This document shows, piece after piece, positions 51,065-59,738 of a DNA stretch of 64,000 bases; position 1 is the stretch's first letter, and each line of letters starts with the position of its first letter. A model generated the notes under the pieces. It worked only from the letters and a program-made list of their open reading frames with translations. It searched no databases and had not been told where the DNA came from. The position numbers and the translations under genes are program-made. The stretch lies in contig JANXDZ010000001.1 of NCBI GenBank assembly GCA_025059075.1, positions 249,686-313,685 of the forward strand, in the 5' to 3' direction. Origin of the DNA: Sulfolobales archaeon (GTDB lineage: Archaea; Thermoproteota; Thermoprotei_A; Sulfolobales; Desulfurococcaceae).

Positions 51065-52309
51065 TTGAGGATCGCTGCTTTCTTGCTGGCTAGCAAAATA
51101 CATGGAGAAAACTACGTAAGAGCTCTTAGTAAGAGAGTAAGCAGTTGCCTCAATAGTTATACCGACATAGATGTGTTTAACTTAGTGAGTGAGGAAATAG
51201 CTGGTGTAAACTATAGTGGATATGAATACGCTATTTTAATCCACTTAACTGGTGGAACAAGTAAGATTGCTAAGGAAATAATTGACTCACTAAATAGGCC
51301 AGCAATGCTTATAGCTCATGGAAAGCACAATAGTCTGCCAAGTGCTCTCTCAGTTAGAGGATGGGCTAGAGAGCTCAGTAAAGGGGTTGCCTTAATATAC
51401 GCTCCATCGCTTAACAGTCTGTGTAGAGTGCTTAACTCAGCTTATAGAGGTCTTAAGGCAGTTGGATACTTGAAGAGTCTTAACGTATTGGAAGTAAACA
51501 AAGATGGATCGATTAGCAATGGAGCTAAATCATTCGCTAAATTCTTTGGCGCAAAAGTTAAAGCAATTAGCTATAGGGAATTGCTAAAGGCACTCATTGA
51601 TATAAGTGAGGAGGAAGTGAGTAAAGTAGTTGAAGAACTAGGTAAAGCAATTGACTTACCTAGGGGAGTGAGCGCAGAATTAAAGAATTCCATTAGAGTC
51701 TATATAGCACTAAAGGAAGCTGTATTAAGCAGTGGAGCTAATGCTCTCTCAATAGATTGCTTCCCAATGATTATTGAGTATGGCATTACTCCATGCATAG
51801 CTGTAGCCCTACTAAATGACTTAGGGATTCCAGCAGCTTGTGAAAATGACTTCAATAGCCTCCCTCTGCTGTCGCTAAGTCCATTAATTACAGGCATGCC
51901 AGGCTGGATTGCTAACATAAGTGAAGTGCTATCAAGTGGATATATAAGGCTATCACACTGTACAATAGCCCTTAAGCTAGGCTTCAGCTGCCTATTAATG
52001 AAGCACTTTGAGACTGGGAGGCCGTTAAGCATTTCATGCAGCCTTCTCCATAGGAGAATACTGATGGCTAGGTTTTCAGATAACTACAGAGCCCTCAATG
52101 TATATAGAGCAATAGTTAGTTCGTCAGGCTTACTGAGCAGTGATCAGTGTAGAACACAGGCCTTGGTAAGGCTTCCATCAATTAATCTAAGTGAGTTCAT
52201 GGATAAAGCATCCGGCAACCACCACGTAGTTATTCCCTGGGTTAAGGGAGTAGATGAATCCATTAAGACCTTCTCATGGGCTTTAGGCATTAAGCTAAAC
52301 ATGTATTAA
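51065..52309 (+). CDS. L-fucose/L-arabinose isomerase-like sugar isomerase
   Basis: A protein of about 414 residues of the fucose/arabinose isomerase superfamily. The C-terminal half has the characteristic IEYGITPCIAVALLNDLGIP followed by AACENDFNSLPLLSLSPLITG and the ending SGNHHVVIPW, which hold metal-binding Glu/Asp and His residues. The N-terminal Rossmann-like domain is LLASKIHGENYV to about 150. It would convert an aldose to a ketose; the sugar is unknown. TTG 51065 is chosen because AGGTGA lies 5 nt upstream. Confidence 0.75.
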   Translation: MRIAAFLLASKIHGENYVRALSKRVSSCLNSYTDIDVFNLVSEEIAGVNYSGYEYAILIHLTGGTSKIAKEIIDSLNRPAMLIAHGKHNSLPSALSVRGWARELSKGVALIYAPSLNSLCRVLNSAYRGLKAVGYLKSLNVLEVNKDGSISNGAKSFAKFFGAKVKAISYRELLKALIDISEEEVSKVVEELGKAIDLPRGVSAELKNSIRVYIALKEAVLSSGANALSIDCFPMIIEYGITPCIAVALLNDLGIPAACENDFNSLPLLSLSPLITGMPGWIANISEVLSSGYIRLSHCTIALKLGFSCLLMKHFETGRPLSISCSLLHRRILMARFSDNYRALNVYRAIVSSSGLLSSDQCRTQALVRLPSINLSEFMDKASGNHHVVIPWVKGVDESIKTFSWALGIKLNMY

Positions 52310-52379
52310 TGCTACAAACACTTATTAATAATGTATTAATAACGCTAGGAATCCTATAGCGTATCTTGGGTGTGCTTAA

Positions 52380-53369
52380 GTGTTGTTAAGTGAGGAGGAC
52401 GTTGTACTGAGAATTATGAAGTACTTAAGTAAGCAGGGCTTTGGGGAACGTCTGGGGCCAGGTGATGATGCTAGGGATATTGTACCGCGTTCTCATAAAT
52501 TAATTGTTAGCATAGATGGCTACAGCATAGAGTCAGCTAAGCTTCCGTGGAGGGATCTAAGTGATGTAGGCTGGTGTTCAGTGACTAGTGCTGTAAGCGA
52601 TATTGTGTCAAAGGGAGGGTTTCCCCACGGAGTCCTTGTATCCATAGGAATCCCCAGGAGTTGGAACTTAAGTGACATCGATGAGCTTTATAGAGGCATA
52701 TCTGAGGCTTGCTCATTCTACAGCTGCAGGCTATTGGGGGGAGATACTAATTCATCCACTGAAGCATGGATAAGCGTAGCAGCATTAGGATTTACAAGCA
52801 ATGCCTACCCTCCAAGTAGAAGTGGTGCTCTTGATGGAGATTCATTGATAGTTATAGGGACCTATGGACCTCAAGGAGTAGTAGCTATAGATGGATTTAA
52901 AATATCTAATGAGTTAAAGTGGGTTGTGGAAGCTACTAAAAGGCCTAGGGCAATAATTGATGTAGCGACAGTGATCTCTAGATGGAGTAGAGCTATACAT
53001 GCATCAATGGATGTAAGCGACGGACTATCTTACACTCTTTACACAATATCAGTTAGTTCAGGTAAATGCATTGAGTTAAGCGACCTCCCTCTATACGTAG
53101 AGGAGCTAAAGGAGTATTGTAGTAGCAATACAGAGTGCATTATTGAAAGAGTTTTAAATGGAGGTGAAGAATATGGAGTGGCTATAGCTGTTGACTCAAG
53201 GTATTCAACTAAAATTTCGAGAGAAATGGAGGCTATGAATATACCCTTTAGAGTAATAGGTATTGTGAGGAATTGCAATAAGCCTAGAGTCACATATAAA
53301 GGCAGACCTATAAAGGTTAGGAGGTGGGATCAGTTCTATGGATGGAAGGACACTGAAGATACTTATTAA
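52380..53369 (+). CDS. thiL: Thiamine-monophosphate kinase (ThiL/PurM-like)
   Basis: ATP-dependent kinase of thiamine diphosphate synthesis, acting on thiamine monophosphate. LGPGDDARDI, SDVGWCSVTSAVSDIVSKGG, LLGGDTN, DVSDGLSYTL and NGGEEYGVAIAV are the ThiL motifs. It has 329 residues. The start is GTG 52380 or TTG 52383, both after GGGTG. It overlaps the next small gene by 32 bp, so they are coupled. Confidence 0.88.
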   Translation: MLLSEEDVVLRIMKYLSKQGFGERLGPGDDARDIVPRSHKLIVSIDGYSIESAKLPWRDLSDVGWCSVTSAVSDIVSKGGFPHGVLVSIGIPRSWNLSDIDELYRGISEACSFYSCRLLGGDTNSSTEAWISVAALGFTSNAYPPSRSGALDGDSLIVIGTYGPQGVVAIDGFKISNELKWVVEATKRPRAIIDVATVISRWSRAIHASMDVSDGLSYTLYTISVSSGKCIELSDLPLYVEELKEYCSSNTECIIERVLNGGEEYGVAIAVDSRYSTKISREMEAMNIPFRVIGIVRNCNKPRVTYKGRPIKVRRWDQFYGWKDTEDTY

Positions 53370-53604
53370 AGGATCAAGAAATTACCTCAGGTGGACTATT
53401 GAGCAATGGTTTTATGAAGTCAAAGATATTGTTGAAAATGAATATGGAGTGAAGTTACTCATTGAAGTAATTGATGGAGATGACGAATATCCATTAATAA
53501 TGTATGGCGGTAAAGCATTCTTTAAGGGATTACCTGGAGAAGAGGGGTATTTAATAGAGGTATTAAAGAGAATTATTGAAGAAGCTTTAAAAGCTAATCC
53601 ATGA
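53338..53604 (+). CDS. Small conserved-looking protein, unknown function
   Basis: An 88-residue acidic alpha/beta protein beginning inside the end of thiL (32-bp overlap). The pattern YLRWTIEQWFYEVKDIVENE, LIEVIDGDDEYPLIMYGG and LPGEEGYLIEVLKRIIEEA suggests a small thioredoxin-like or related alpha/beta fold. There are no cysteines, so no redox role is evident. The 3' end overlaps the convergent glycosyltransferase by 11 bp. Confidence 0.65.
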   Translation: MDGRTLKILIKGSRNYLRWTIEQWFYEVKDIVENEYGVKLLIEVIDGDDEYPLIMYGGKAFFKGLPGEEGYLIEVLKRIIEEALKANP

Positions 53605-55012
53605 ATAAGTCTTTAGGCCACCTGATGGCTGTATATAGATATCCTGCACTATATAACAATAGCCATCCCCCTGTGAATAAAGCGTTTCTAGACACTAATA
53701 GAATTCCCAGACTCACGAACATTATTAAAAATAATAGTTCAAGCGGAATTCTTAAGCGCTCGCCCCTTGTTTCAAATACTCCCTTGGGTGTCCTACGATA
53801 CTTTACTTTCACTCTAAGTAATGCCTTTAATACTCCTAGAGATACCTCAGGGGAGACAGCTGTTGTCACAGCACTTATCCTACCTAAGTTAATTATGGAA
53901 CTCAACGCATCTCTACCTCTACGCATGTTTGAATCAATAAAGCTAGCTATGTAAACTGCACTGGTAAGCAGCCATACTAGACTCAGTTGCCAGTAGGATT
54001 TAAGTGGGTCTATTCTATGTATTACTGAAGTTACTGCTAAAGCTATGGCTCCAATAAGTGTTAGTACTACAGGTAGGTATTGAAGTAGGAATAAGGCGAG
54101 CTCAAATTTCTTTAAGGAACTTTTCCTACAGTTTATAATTAGCTTAAGCTTTGACAGAAGTACATCTGTTGCTCCATAAGCCCACCTCCCTTGCTGAATG
54201 CGGAAGCTCTTGAATCTACTTGGAGCAAGTACTCCAACGGATTCTTCATCAATGTACTCTACTGATCCCTTCATCCAGTGGATTCTAACTCCTATATCCA
54301 TGTCGTCTTGAATGCGTTCCTCATCCCAACCTCTGAGTGCATCGACGAGCACTTCTCTTTTAAACAAAGTTCCTGTACCAGTCGGCATTATTAATAAATT
54401 CAAGGAGCTCCTTCCTCTATAGATTGAGTCAACTATGTAGTTCATTGAGTAAGATATTGCTTGAGATAGCCTTGAGTCTTCATTAATCGTATACCATCTG
54501 CCAACAACGCACCACGTTTTTTCCTCACTAAGTATTTTCATTGATTTATGGAAGAAGTCCTCTTTGACTACTGAGTCTACGTCCATTATATATACATACT
54601 TTCCCCTCGATAAGTACAGGCCTACGTTAAGGGCACCAGTTCTATATCCTCTTGGCCCACTTCTCCAAGCGTATTGTACTCTAAGTCCATTTACACGCCA
54701 CTTATTTACAGTACTTCTAAGACTTTCTAAGAAGGCTTCATCGTCGTCAGACACTATCACTATTTCCACTTTATCTCTAATGCTCCAGCTGTGGATTCTG
54801 CTAATGCATGCTTCAAGTAGTTCTAGGGGTTCTTTTCTCACAGGGATCACTATTGAGATCTCTCCATCAATGCCCCCTCTTGGAGCTCTTTGAACGAGTC
54901 TTCTCCCCTTAAAGTAGTAAGTGCTTTGGAGAGCCATTGTTAAAGAGCTTGGAATAACTACGAGCGCTACAGCCATCATGCTGATGAAGTTCACTATATC
55001 CAAGGCCTTCAC
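53594..55012 (-). CDS. Membrane glycosyltransferase family 2 (cellulose-synthase-like)
   Basis: A 472-residue processive-type GT2. An N-terminal membrane helix precedes the catalytic domain with ISIVIPVRKEP, VSDDDE, the DxD motif YIMDVDSVV, RIQDDMDIGVR (acidic catalytic pair) and FRIQQGRWAYG (QxxRW-type). Four C-terminal membrane segments follow. It probably polymerises or transfers sugar from a nucleotide sugar at the cytoplasmic face for surface glycan. The product is unknown. Confidence 0.85.
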   Translation of the reverse strand: MKALDIVNFISMMAVALVVIPSSLTMALQSTYYFKGRRLVQRAPRGGIDGEISIVIPVRKEPLELLEACISRIHSWSIRDKVEIVIVSDDDEAFLESLRSTVNKWRVNGLRVQYAWRSGPRGYRTGALNVGLYLSRGKYVYIMDVDSVVKEDFFHKSMKILSEEKTWCVVGRWYTINEDSRLSQAISYSMNYIVDSIYRGRSSLNLLIMPTGTGTLFKREVLVDALRGWDEERIQDDMDIGVRIHWMKGSVEYIDEESVGVLAPSRFKSFRIQQGRWAYGATDVLLSKLKLIINCRKSSLKKFELALFLLQYLPVVLTLIGAIALAVTSVIHRIDPLKSYWQLSLVWLLTSAVYIASFIDSNMRRGRDALSSIINLGRISAVTTAVSPEVSLGVLKALLRVKVKYRRTPKGVFETRGERLRIPLELLFLIMFVSLGILLVSRNALFTGGWLLLYSAGYLYTAIRWPKDLFMD

Positions 55013-55146
55013 TCCCTAACTTCTTTAACTCTAGCTAGTTTGATGCAGGCTATAAAACTGCTTCATTAAAGAGCCCCTATGCTAGGGAAGTGTTTAAATA
55101 CATGGTTATATTAGTAATGCCTAGGTTTAAAGCGAGAGGGGACTTG

Positions 55147-55440
55147 ATGAAATTAACTCTAACTATTGGAACTTCTTTAGCCTTAATAGCTATAGGCACT
55201 TCGTTAATAGTTATTGGAGCAGCTACAGCTTACTTATCCTTTTTGCAGTATACGCCAGTGCTTCCAAGGTCTTCAAGTCTTTCTGAAGCCATCACTAATA
55301 CTGCTTATGAATTAGTAAACTTAGTTGCTAAGCTTGCGTTCCTAGGCTTAGTTATATGGAGTGGAGGAATATCCTTAAAATATGGGCTTAATGCACTAAT
55401 ACAGTTCACTAAGCCTGCACCTAAGTCTGAGGGCGCCTAA
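55147..55440 (+). CDS. Small two-helix membrane protein, first of a trio
   Basis: A 97-residue protein with two hydrophobic segments (about 5-32 and 56-78) and a basic C-terminal tail. The frame is open from 55090, but that start lies within the TATA-like TGTTTAAATA. GAGGGGA stands 4 nt before the ATG at 55147, which I therefore choose. It is followed after 2 bp by the next gene. The family is unknown. Confidence 0.65.
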   Translation: MKLTLTIGTSLALIAIGTSLIVIGAATAYLSFLQYTPVLPRSSSLSEAITNTAYELVNLVAKLAFLGLVIWSGGISLKYGLNALIQFTKPAPKSEGA

Positions 55441-55442
55441 CC

Positions 55443-55820
55443 TTGCTTCAAGTATTCAAGCTAGGCTTTGTACTAATATCAGTTATGATATTGCTAGCCG
55501 TAGTTGAGCCACTGTTAGTCTTTGTAACAGAAGCCATAGGAGATCCTGCTAGCATTTTTTCAGTAAACGCAATTGAAGCGTTAGAACTCAATGAAACTCA
55601 CAGCCTTGTGAAACTAGAGCTGAGGTATGGGGGGAGCGTTAGACTTACAGATTATGTAATTCGCCTAGCCGGCGGAGAAGTTAAGTTAAGTGAAGTAGTG
55701 AGAGGCTCATACTTAATTGACTTAGTAGTTGAGACAAGTAGACTTGAGGAAGAGAGGCTTGAAGTAGAATTTAGCGTAGGAGGGTTGTATAGAGTTAGAA
55801 CAGCTATTGAGGGGAGCTAG
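55443..55820 (+). CDS. Membrane-anchored beta-rich protein, second of a trio
   Basis: A 125-residue protein with an N-terminal membrane segment (about 6-28), then a soluble outside part made mainly of beta strands (HSLVKLELRYGGSVRLTDYV, LEEERLEVEFSVGGLYRVR), like a small immunoglobulin-type domain. The TTG start follows GAGGG. It is three bases before the third gene. The family is unknown. Confidence 0.6.
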   Translation: MLQVFKLGFVLISVMILLAVVEPLLVFVTEAIGDPASIFSVNAIEALELNETHSLVKLELRYGGSVRLTDYVIRLAGGEVKLSEVVRGSYLIDLVVETSRLEEERLEVEFSVGGLYRVRTAIEGS

Positions 55821-55823
55821 TAG

Positions 55824-56243
55824 TTGGGGCTCAAGGAATTACTGAAGGAGGTATTCCTAGGAGTAGCCTCTGGAGCCGTATCCATACTGATATACGTCTA
55901 CTTAGCTCCATTGCTTATATATACTGTGACTAAAGCACCAATAGATGTATCTTGGCTAGATGCATTAGCCTATGTATCGCTATTTATAGCTCTTGGAATT
56001 GCGGAAAGAACTTCTCCAGGCTCAATAGCTGCACCAATAAGGGTTCTTAGCAAGCTTATTGGTGCACTAGTGCTACTCTACATAACTAACTACGGAGTAC
56101 TTCATGGAGAGTACAGCTATGCAGAAGGGGTAATTGTTGTTAAAATAGATGCTTCACCAATAATATATTTAATACTTTTATTGAGCCTAGTATATGGCGT
56201 AGTGGATGCCTATACAGCTGTAATTAAGCATGAAGAAATTTAG
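55824..56243 (+). CDS. Four-helix membrane protein, third of a trio
   Basis: A 139-residue protein with about four membrane segments (10-32, 43-62, 74-92, 113-131) and few charged residues. The TTG start has GAGGGGAG 7 nt upstream. The three genes are spaced by 2-3 bp and are probably one operon encoding a small membrane complex. No family is recognised. Confidence 0.6.
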   Translation: MGLKELLKEVFLGVASGAVSILIYVYLAPLLIYTVTKAPIDVSWLDALAYVSLFIALGIAERTSPGSIAAPIRVLSKLIGALVLLYITNYGVLHGEYSYAEGVIVVKIDASPIIYLILLLSLVYGVVDAYTAVIKHEEI

Positions 56244-56277
56244 AAAGCACTAAGTAAGATTAAAGGCGGTGGCTGCA

Positions 56278-56811
56278 GTGGCTAAAGTATTGATCATCCT
56301 TGGATCAGAGTTTGAGGATCTAGAAGTCCTTTACCCACTGTATAGGTTGAAGGAAATAGGTCTTGAAGTTGATACAGCTGCACCAGCTAGAGGATTAATT
56401 AGCGGTAAGCACGGTTATACTGTTGAAGCCAACTTAGCTTTAAGCGAGGTGAGACCTGAAGAATACATAGCTTTAGTGATACCGGGTGGACGTGGACCCG
56501 AGAGAATTAGAGCTACTTCAAGGGAACAAGCTGTTAGAATAGTTAGCCATTTTATAGAAAGTGGGAAACCCATTGCTGCAATTTGCCACGGACCCCAACT
56601 ACTTATATCAGCCAACGCAGTGCGCGGTAGGAAGTTGACAAGCTATCCAGGGATAGCTGATGACATCATAGCTGCAGGTGGAGAGTGGATTAATGAACCA
56701 GTTGTAGTTGATGGAAACATTGTTACATCAAGGATTCCAGACGATATTCCACACTGGTTCAGGGAATTTCTCAAATTATTAAATGCTGGGATAACGCTTA
56801 ATAGACGCTGA
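56278..56811 (+). CDS. DJ-1/PfpI family protein
   Basis: DJ-1/PfpI superfamily protein (intracellular protease, deglycase or glyoxalase activity in relatives). The nucleophile elbow AAICHGPQLLIS has Cys at about position 103, the N-terminal Glu is in ILGSEFEDLE, and the C-terminal VVDGNIVTSRIPDD is typical. GTG 56278 starts at the family N-terminus; a GTG 9 bp earlier is possible. PfpI-type proteins are hexamers or larger. Confidence 0.88.
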   Translation: MAKVLIILGSEFEDLEVLYPLYRLKEIGLEVDTAAPARGLISGKHGYTVEANLALSEVRPEEYIALVIPGGRGPERIRATSREQAVRIVSHFIESGKPIAAICHGPQLLISANAVRGRKLTSYPGIADDIIAAGGEWINEPVVVDGNIVTSRIPDDIPHWFREFLKLLNAGITLNRR

Positions 56812-56864
56812 GTTCTTTAGAAACTATAGTCTCATGAGGGTGTGGCATATTTTAGAGAATGTTA

Positions 56865-58226
56865 CTAAGATGTTTCTCTCCAAGCCACCTTAACAAGGTA
56901 GAATACTACTGGTATTAGTGCTAGTGAGAATGCAACTGCAACGCCCCAGCCAATGACTCTTAGAATCTCTAGAGCGCCAGGTATTTGTGATAATATAGTG
57001 CTGACACCAACGTATGCAAATACAAATACTATGACTGTGCCAATAATTGGCACCATCCTTTCATACGTGGCATGGGACTCCTTTAGAATTCTTGTTATAA
57101 CGTCAACGATCATTATGCCAGCTGCGATTACTAGAACTCCTAATATGAGGGAGTATATGAAGTCTCCGTAAAGTCCAAGGATGTTGAGGGCTATTGTTAT
57201 GAATACTGCTATGAGGCCAACGGCAATTAAGTTTTCAGCAAGGTCTCCGAGAGGCGCGAACTTCTCCTTAGTAACAACCTTAAAGACCTTGCCTATATAC
57301 CTAGCTAGTACAACTACTAGTGCAAGCCCAAGTGTTAATAGAGCTATAGCAGCCAGTATTTTAGGCAAGTAGTAAACTATTGTACTAAGAATGTCGGCTG
57401 CTACTCCAGTAACACCAATCAAGCTGAAGCCTATGGTGATTGCTATGACTATTATGCTTGCCTTAACAAGACCCCCGATCAGGGCGGATATATCTATGTC
57501 AGCACTCTTGAGGGCTATGCCTACGTCAGTTATTTCAAGAGGCTTAAATATAGTGGCCACTACTTTCTTCATAAGGCCTCCAACCATGTCACTAATAACG
57601 TAGCCTACTATGATTATTGTTGCTGCAATAAAGGCTGCTGGTAGCGCAGCCGTTAAAGCATTAAGTAGAGCTGTAGCACTAAACATTAATGCAATGGCTA
57701 GGCCAAAGACAAATAGTATTAGTAAAACTTGGACAATGATTCGCACTAAGTTAGTAAAGCCCTCTTTTTCACTCAGTGGCAATGCTATTAGCTTTGCAAT
57801 ATACTCTGCAGCTAAAGCTGCTAGTGGGATTCCTACCACTAAGACTATGATTCCGCCGAGAATGCCGATCAACGTGTTGATGAATGTATTAATGAATGCT
57901 GTAGCAGGACCTGGAAATCCCGATGCATTGATCGCTAGAAGGAATGAGAGAGCAATGATGATGGCCATTACAACACTGCTGAGAACTCCTCCGAGATCTA
58001 TACCTGCTTCCTCAATCCTCTGGCCAATGACTGTTTTCTTCAAAAAACTCCAGACAGCCCTGTTGAATATGAACTTAACGACTCTCTTTACTATAGAGCC
58101 TATTAAGTAGCCTGCTAAAACTATGATGATAAAAAGCATTACTGCTGGTATAGCCGCAATGATATCTGTTATAACTTCTGTTATAACTTTAGTTAGGGAA
58201 TTCACTATAGCTGCAACAATATCCAT
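56865..58226 (-). CDS. Conserved-TM-helix repeat membrane protein (MscS-related)
   Basis: A 453-residue protein made of repeated membrane helices. Several repeats have the form hydrophobic helix, then a glycine-rich GxxxG stretch: IIIVLAGYLIGSIVKRVVKF, IIIVGYVISDMVGGLMKKVV and LALVVVLARYIGKVFKVV. This is the TM-helix repeat found in proteins related to mechanosensitive channels. The MscS beta domain is not seen, so channel function is only suggested. A 166-codon frame antisense to it is a shadow. Confidence 0.75.
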   Translation of the reverse strand: MDIVAAIVNSLTKVITEVITDIIAAIPAVMLFIIIVLAGYLIGSIVKRVVKFIFNRAVWSFLKKTVIGQRIEEAGIDLGGVLSSVVMAIIIALSFLLAINASGFPGPATAFINTFINTLIGILGGIIVLVVGIPLAALAAEYIAKLIALPLSEKEGFTNLVRIIVQVLLILFVFGLAIALMFSATALLNALTAALPAAFIAATIIIVGYVISDMVGGLMKKVVATIFKPLEITDVGIALKSADIDISALIGGLVKASIIVIAITIGFSLIGVTGVAADILSTIVYYLPKILAAIALLTLGLALVVVLARYIGKVFKVVTKEKFAPLGDLAENLIAVGLIAVFITIALNILGLYGDFIYSLILGVLVIAAGIMIVDVITRILKESHATYERMVPIIGTVIVFVFAYVGVSTILSQIPGALEILRVIGWGVAVAFSLALIPVVFYLVKVAWRETS

Positions 58227-58393
58227 ATTGCACCACGACTCTACATATAGTCTATAAATAAAAACCTTGCATTAGTATTAAAACATATGTTCTAACATCC
58301 TAGTGAGCCATGTATAGATGGTCTCTTCGAGAGTTTGTTTAATAAACGTTTCTATATCTACATCAATAAAGGTTTAGAGTCATTGGAATGTAC

Positions 58394-59617
58394 TTATTCA
58401 GTGAATTTTAAAGCCCTAGTAGGGCATACTGATACGCATAGCCCACATCCATAGCACTTCACTTGATCTATGGAGGCAGCAAGCCTCGTTTTTCCACCAA
58501 TATTTTTCTCCAAGATTTTTACAGCATCGTAGTTACATACCTGTTTACATAGTCCACAGCCTATGCACTTCGCTTCATCTATTGTTGGTGGAAGAGGCCA
58601 CGTCCTCATGGGTTTGTCGCTGAGGTACTTGAGGGCTATTCCTTTAATGTCAAGTATGCTTGTATACCTATGCATGGTAAGCCATTTCTCAAGCTCTCTA
58701 AGAAGCCTTCCTATAGAGCTGTAGCCTTCAGTTAATATTATTGTACAGGCTTGTACAGCGGATGCACCGGCCATAAAGTACTCTACGATGTCTTCCCCTC
58801 TGTTTACTCCTCCAACACCTATTACTGGCAGCTTTGTGTGCTTAGCAGCCATAGCTACTACAGCAAGTGCTAGTGGCTTAAGGGCAGGCCCACTCATCCA
58901 CCCGTAGCCATATGGTCCTCCTACAATAGGCTTCCCAGTCTCTAAGTCTATACTTAGCGCCGGGCCTATGGTATTAGTTGCAACTAATCCATCTACACCT
59001 ATTTTCTCTAGCTCCTTAACTAACTCCTGTATGTTTGGAGTAAATGGAGAGATCTTTGCAAATATTGGTAAATCAACGCTTTCCCTCAGAGTTTTTGCTG
59101 CTTCAACTACTGGCCTCCAGTCCTGGCCTATGTAGTGCGTTGAGAACTCTATTGCATTAACGCCAGCTCTCTGGACTTTTGAGCCCAGAATCCTTAGTTC
59201 AAGAGGCTTATACCCTATGCTAGCTATGAATGGTACTCCTCTTTCACTAGCATATTTCCTCACTACTGGGTACTCTCTCTCAAGGAGGTATTCAGAAGGT
59301 ATATCGCTCCAGAGCTCTGCGTTAAGTAGGGCATAGAATACCCTCATGCTCCCAGTGTTTGACTGAGGCTGTGCCTTTACTTTACCAGGCGCCAGAGTCT
59401 TTAGAATAATTGAAGTAGTTAAACCTCTATTAACTACAGCCATTGAAGGTCTTGGAACTATGGCTGGATCTATGCTTATTGTTTTAGCAACTACTCCTCC
59501 AACACCAGCGTCAATTAGTTTAATCATTGAGTCAGCATCCCTTGAAATAGGGCATGCAGCATTCATTAATGGATTCTTGAAGTAAAGTCCTGCGAAAGAT
59601 ACTTCTAAGTTAACCAC
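58394..59617 (-). CDS. Dihydroorotate-dehydrogenase-like protein with C-terminal 2x[4Fe-4S] ferredoxin domain
   Basis: A 407-residue FMN TIM-barrel enzyme (about 1-325): VSFAGLYFKNPLMNAACP, FAKISPFTPNIQELV, VATNTIG and VIGVGGVNRGEDIVEYFMAG. A ferredoxin module follows with CIGCGLCKQVCNYDAV and CYGCGLCVSVCPTRAL. The layout resembles PreA-type dihydropyrimidine dehydrogenase. Pyrimidine reduction is possible, but archaeal relatives have varied or unknown substrates. The start is GTG. It is divergent from pyrG. Confidence 0.83.
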   Translation of the reverse strand: MVNLEVSFAGLYFKNPLMNAACPISRDADSMIKLIDAGVGGVVAKTISIDPAIVPRPSMAVVNRGLTTSIILKTLAPGKVKAQPQSNTGSMRVFYALLNAELWSDIPSEYLLEREYPVVRKYASERGVPFIASIGYKPLELRILGSKVQRAGVNAIEFSTHYIGQDWRPVVEAAKTLRESVDLPIFAKISPFTPNIQELVKELEKIGVDGLVATNTIGPALSIDLETGKPIVGGPYGYGWMSGPALKPLALAVVAMAAKHTKLPVIGVGGVNRGEDIVEYFMAGASAVQACTIILTEGYSSIGRLLRELEKWLTMHRYTSILDIKGIALKYLSDKPMRTWPLPPTIDEAKCIGCGLCKQVCNYDAVKILEKNIGGKTRLAASIDQVKCYGCGLCVSVCPTRALKFTE

Positions 59618-59738
59618 TGTGCTGCGCCTCTAATGCCCCTAATGAGAGGGCTTACAAACCTCTTTGTCAATAAAGTATATAAAGCTTATTTACGTGTGGA
59701 AATAACTATGACCTCCATTGACTTAGGTGGAGCACACT

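Noticed and set aside
53601-53954. 117-codon frame antisense to the GT2 glycosyltransferase
   Set aside because: It lies wholly inside the conserved C-terminal membrane region of GT2 and has no start signals.
57610-58110. Long (166-codon) open frame antisense to the TM-helix repeat membrane protein
   Set aside because: It mirrors the low-complexity hydrophobic codons of the real gene and has no ribosome site or recognisable domain.
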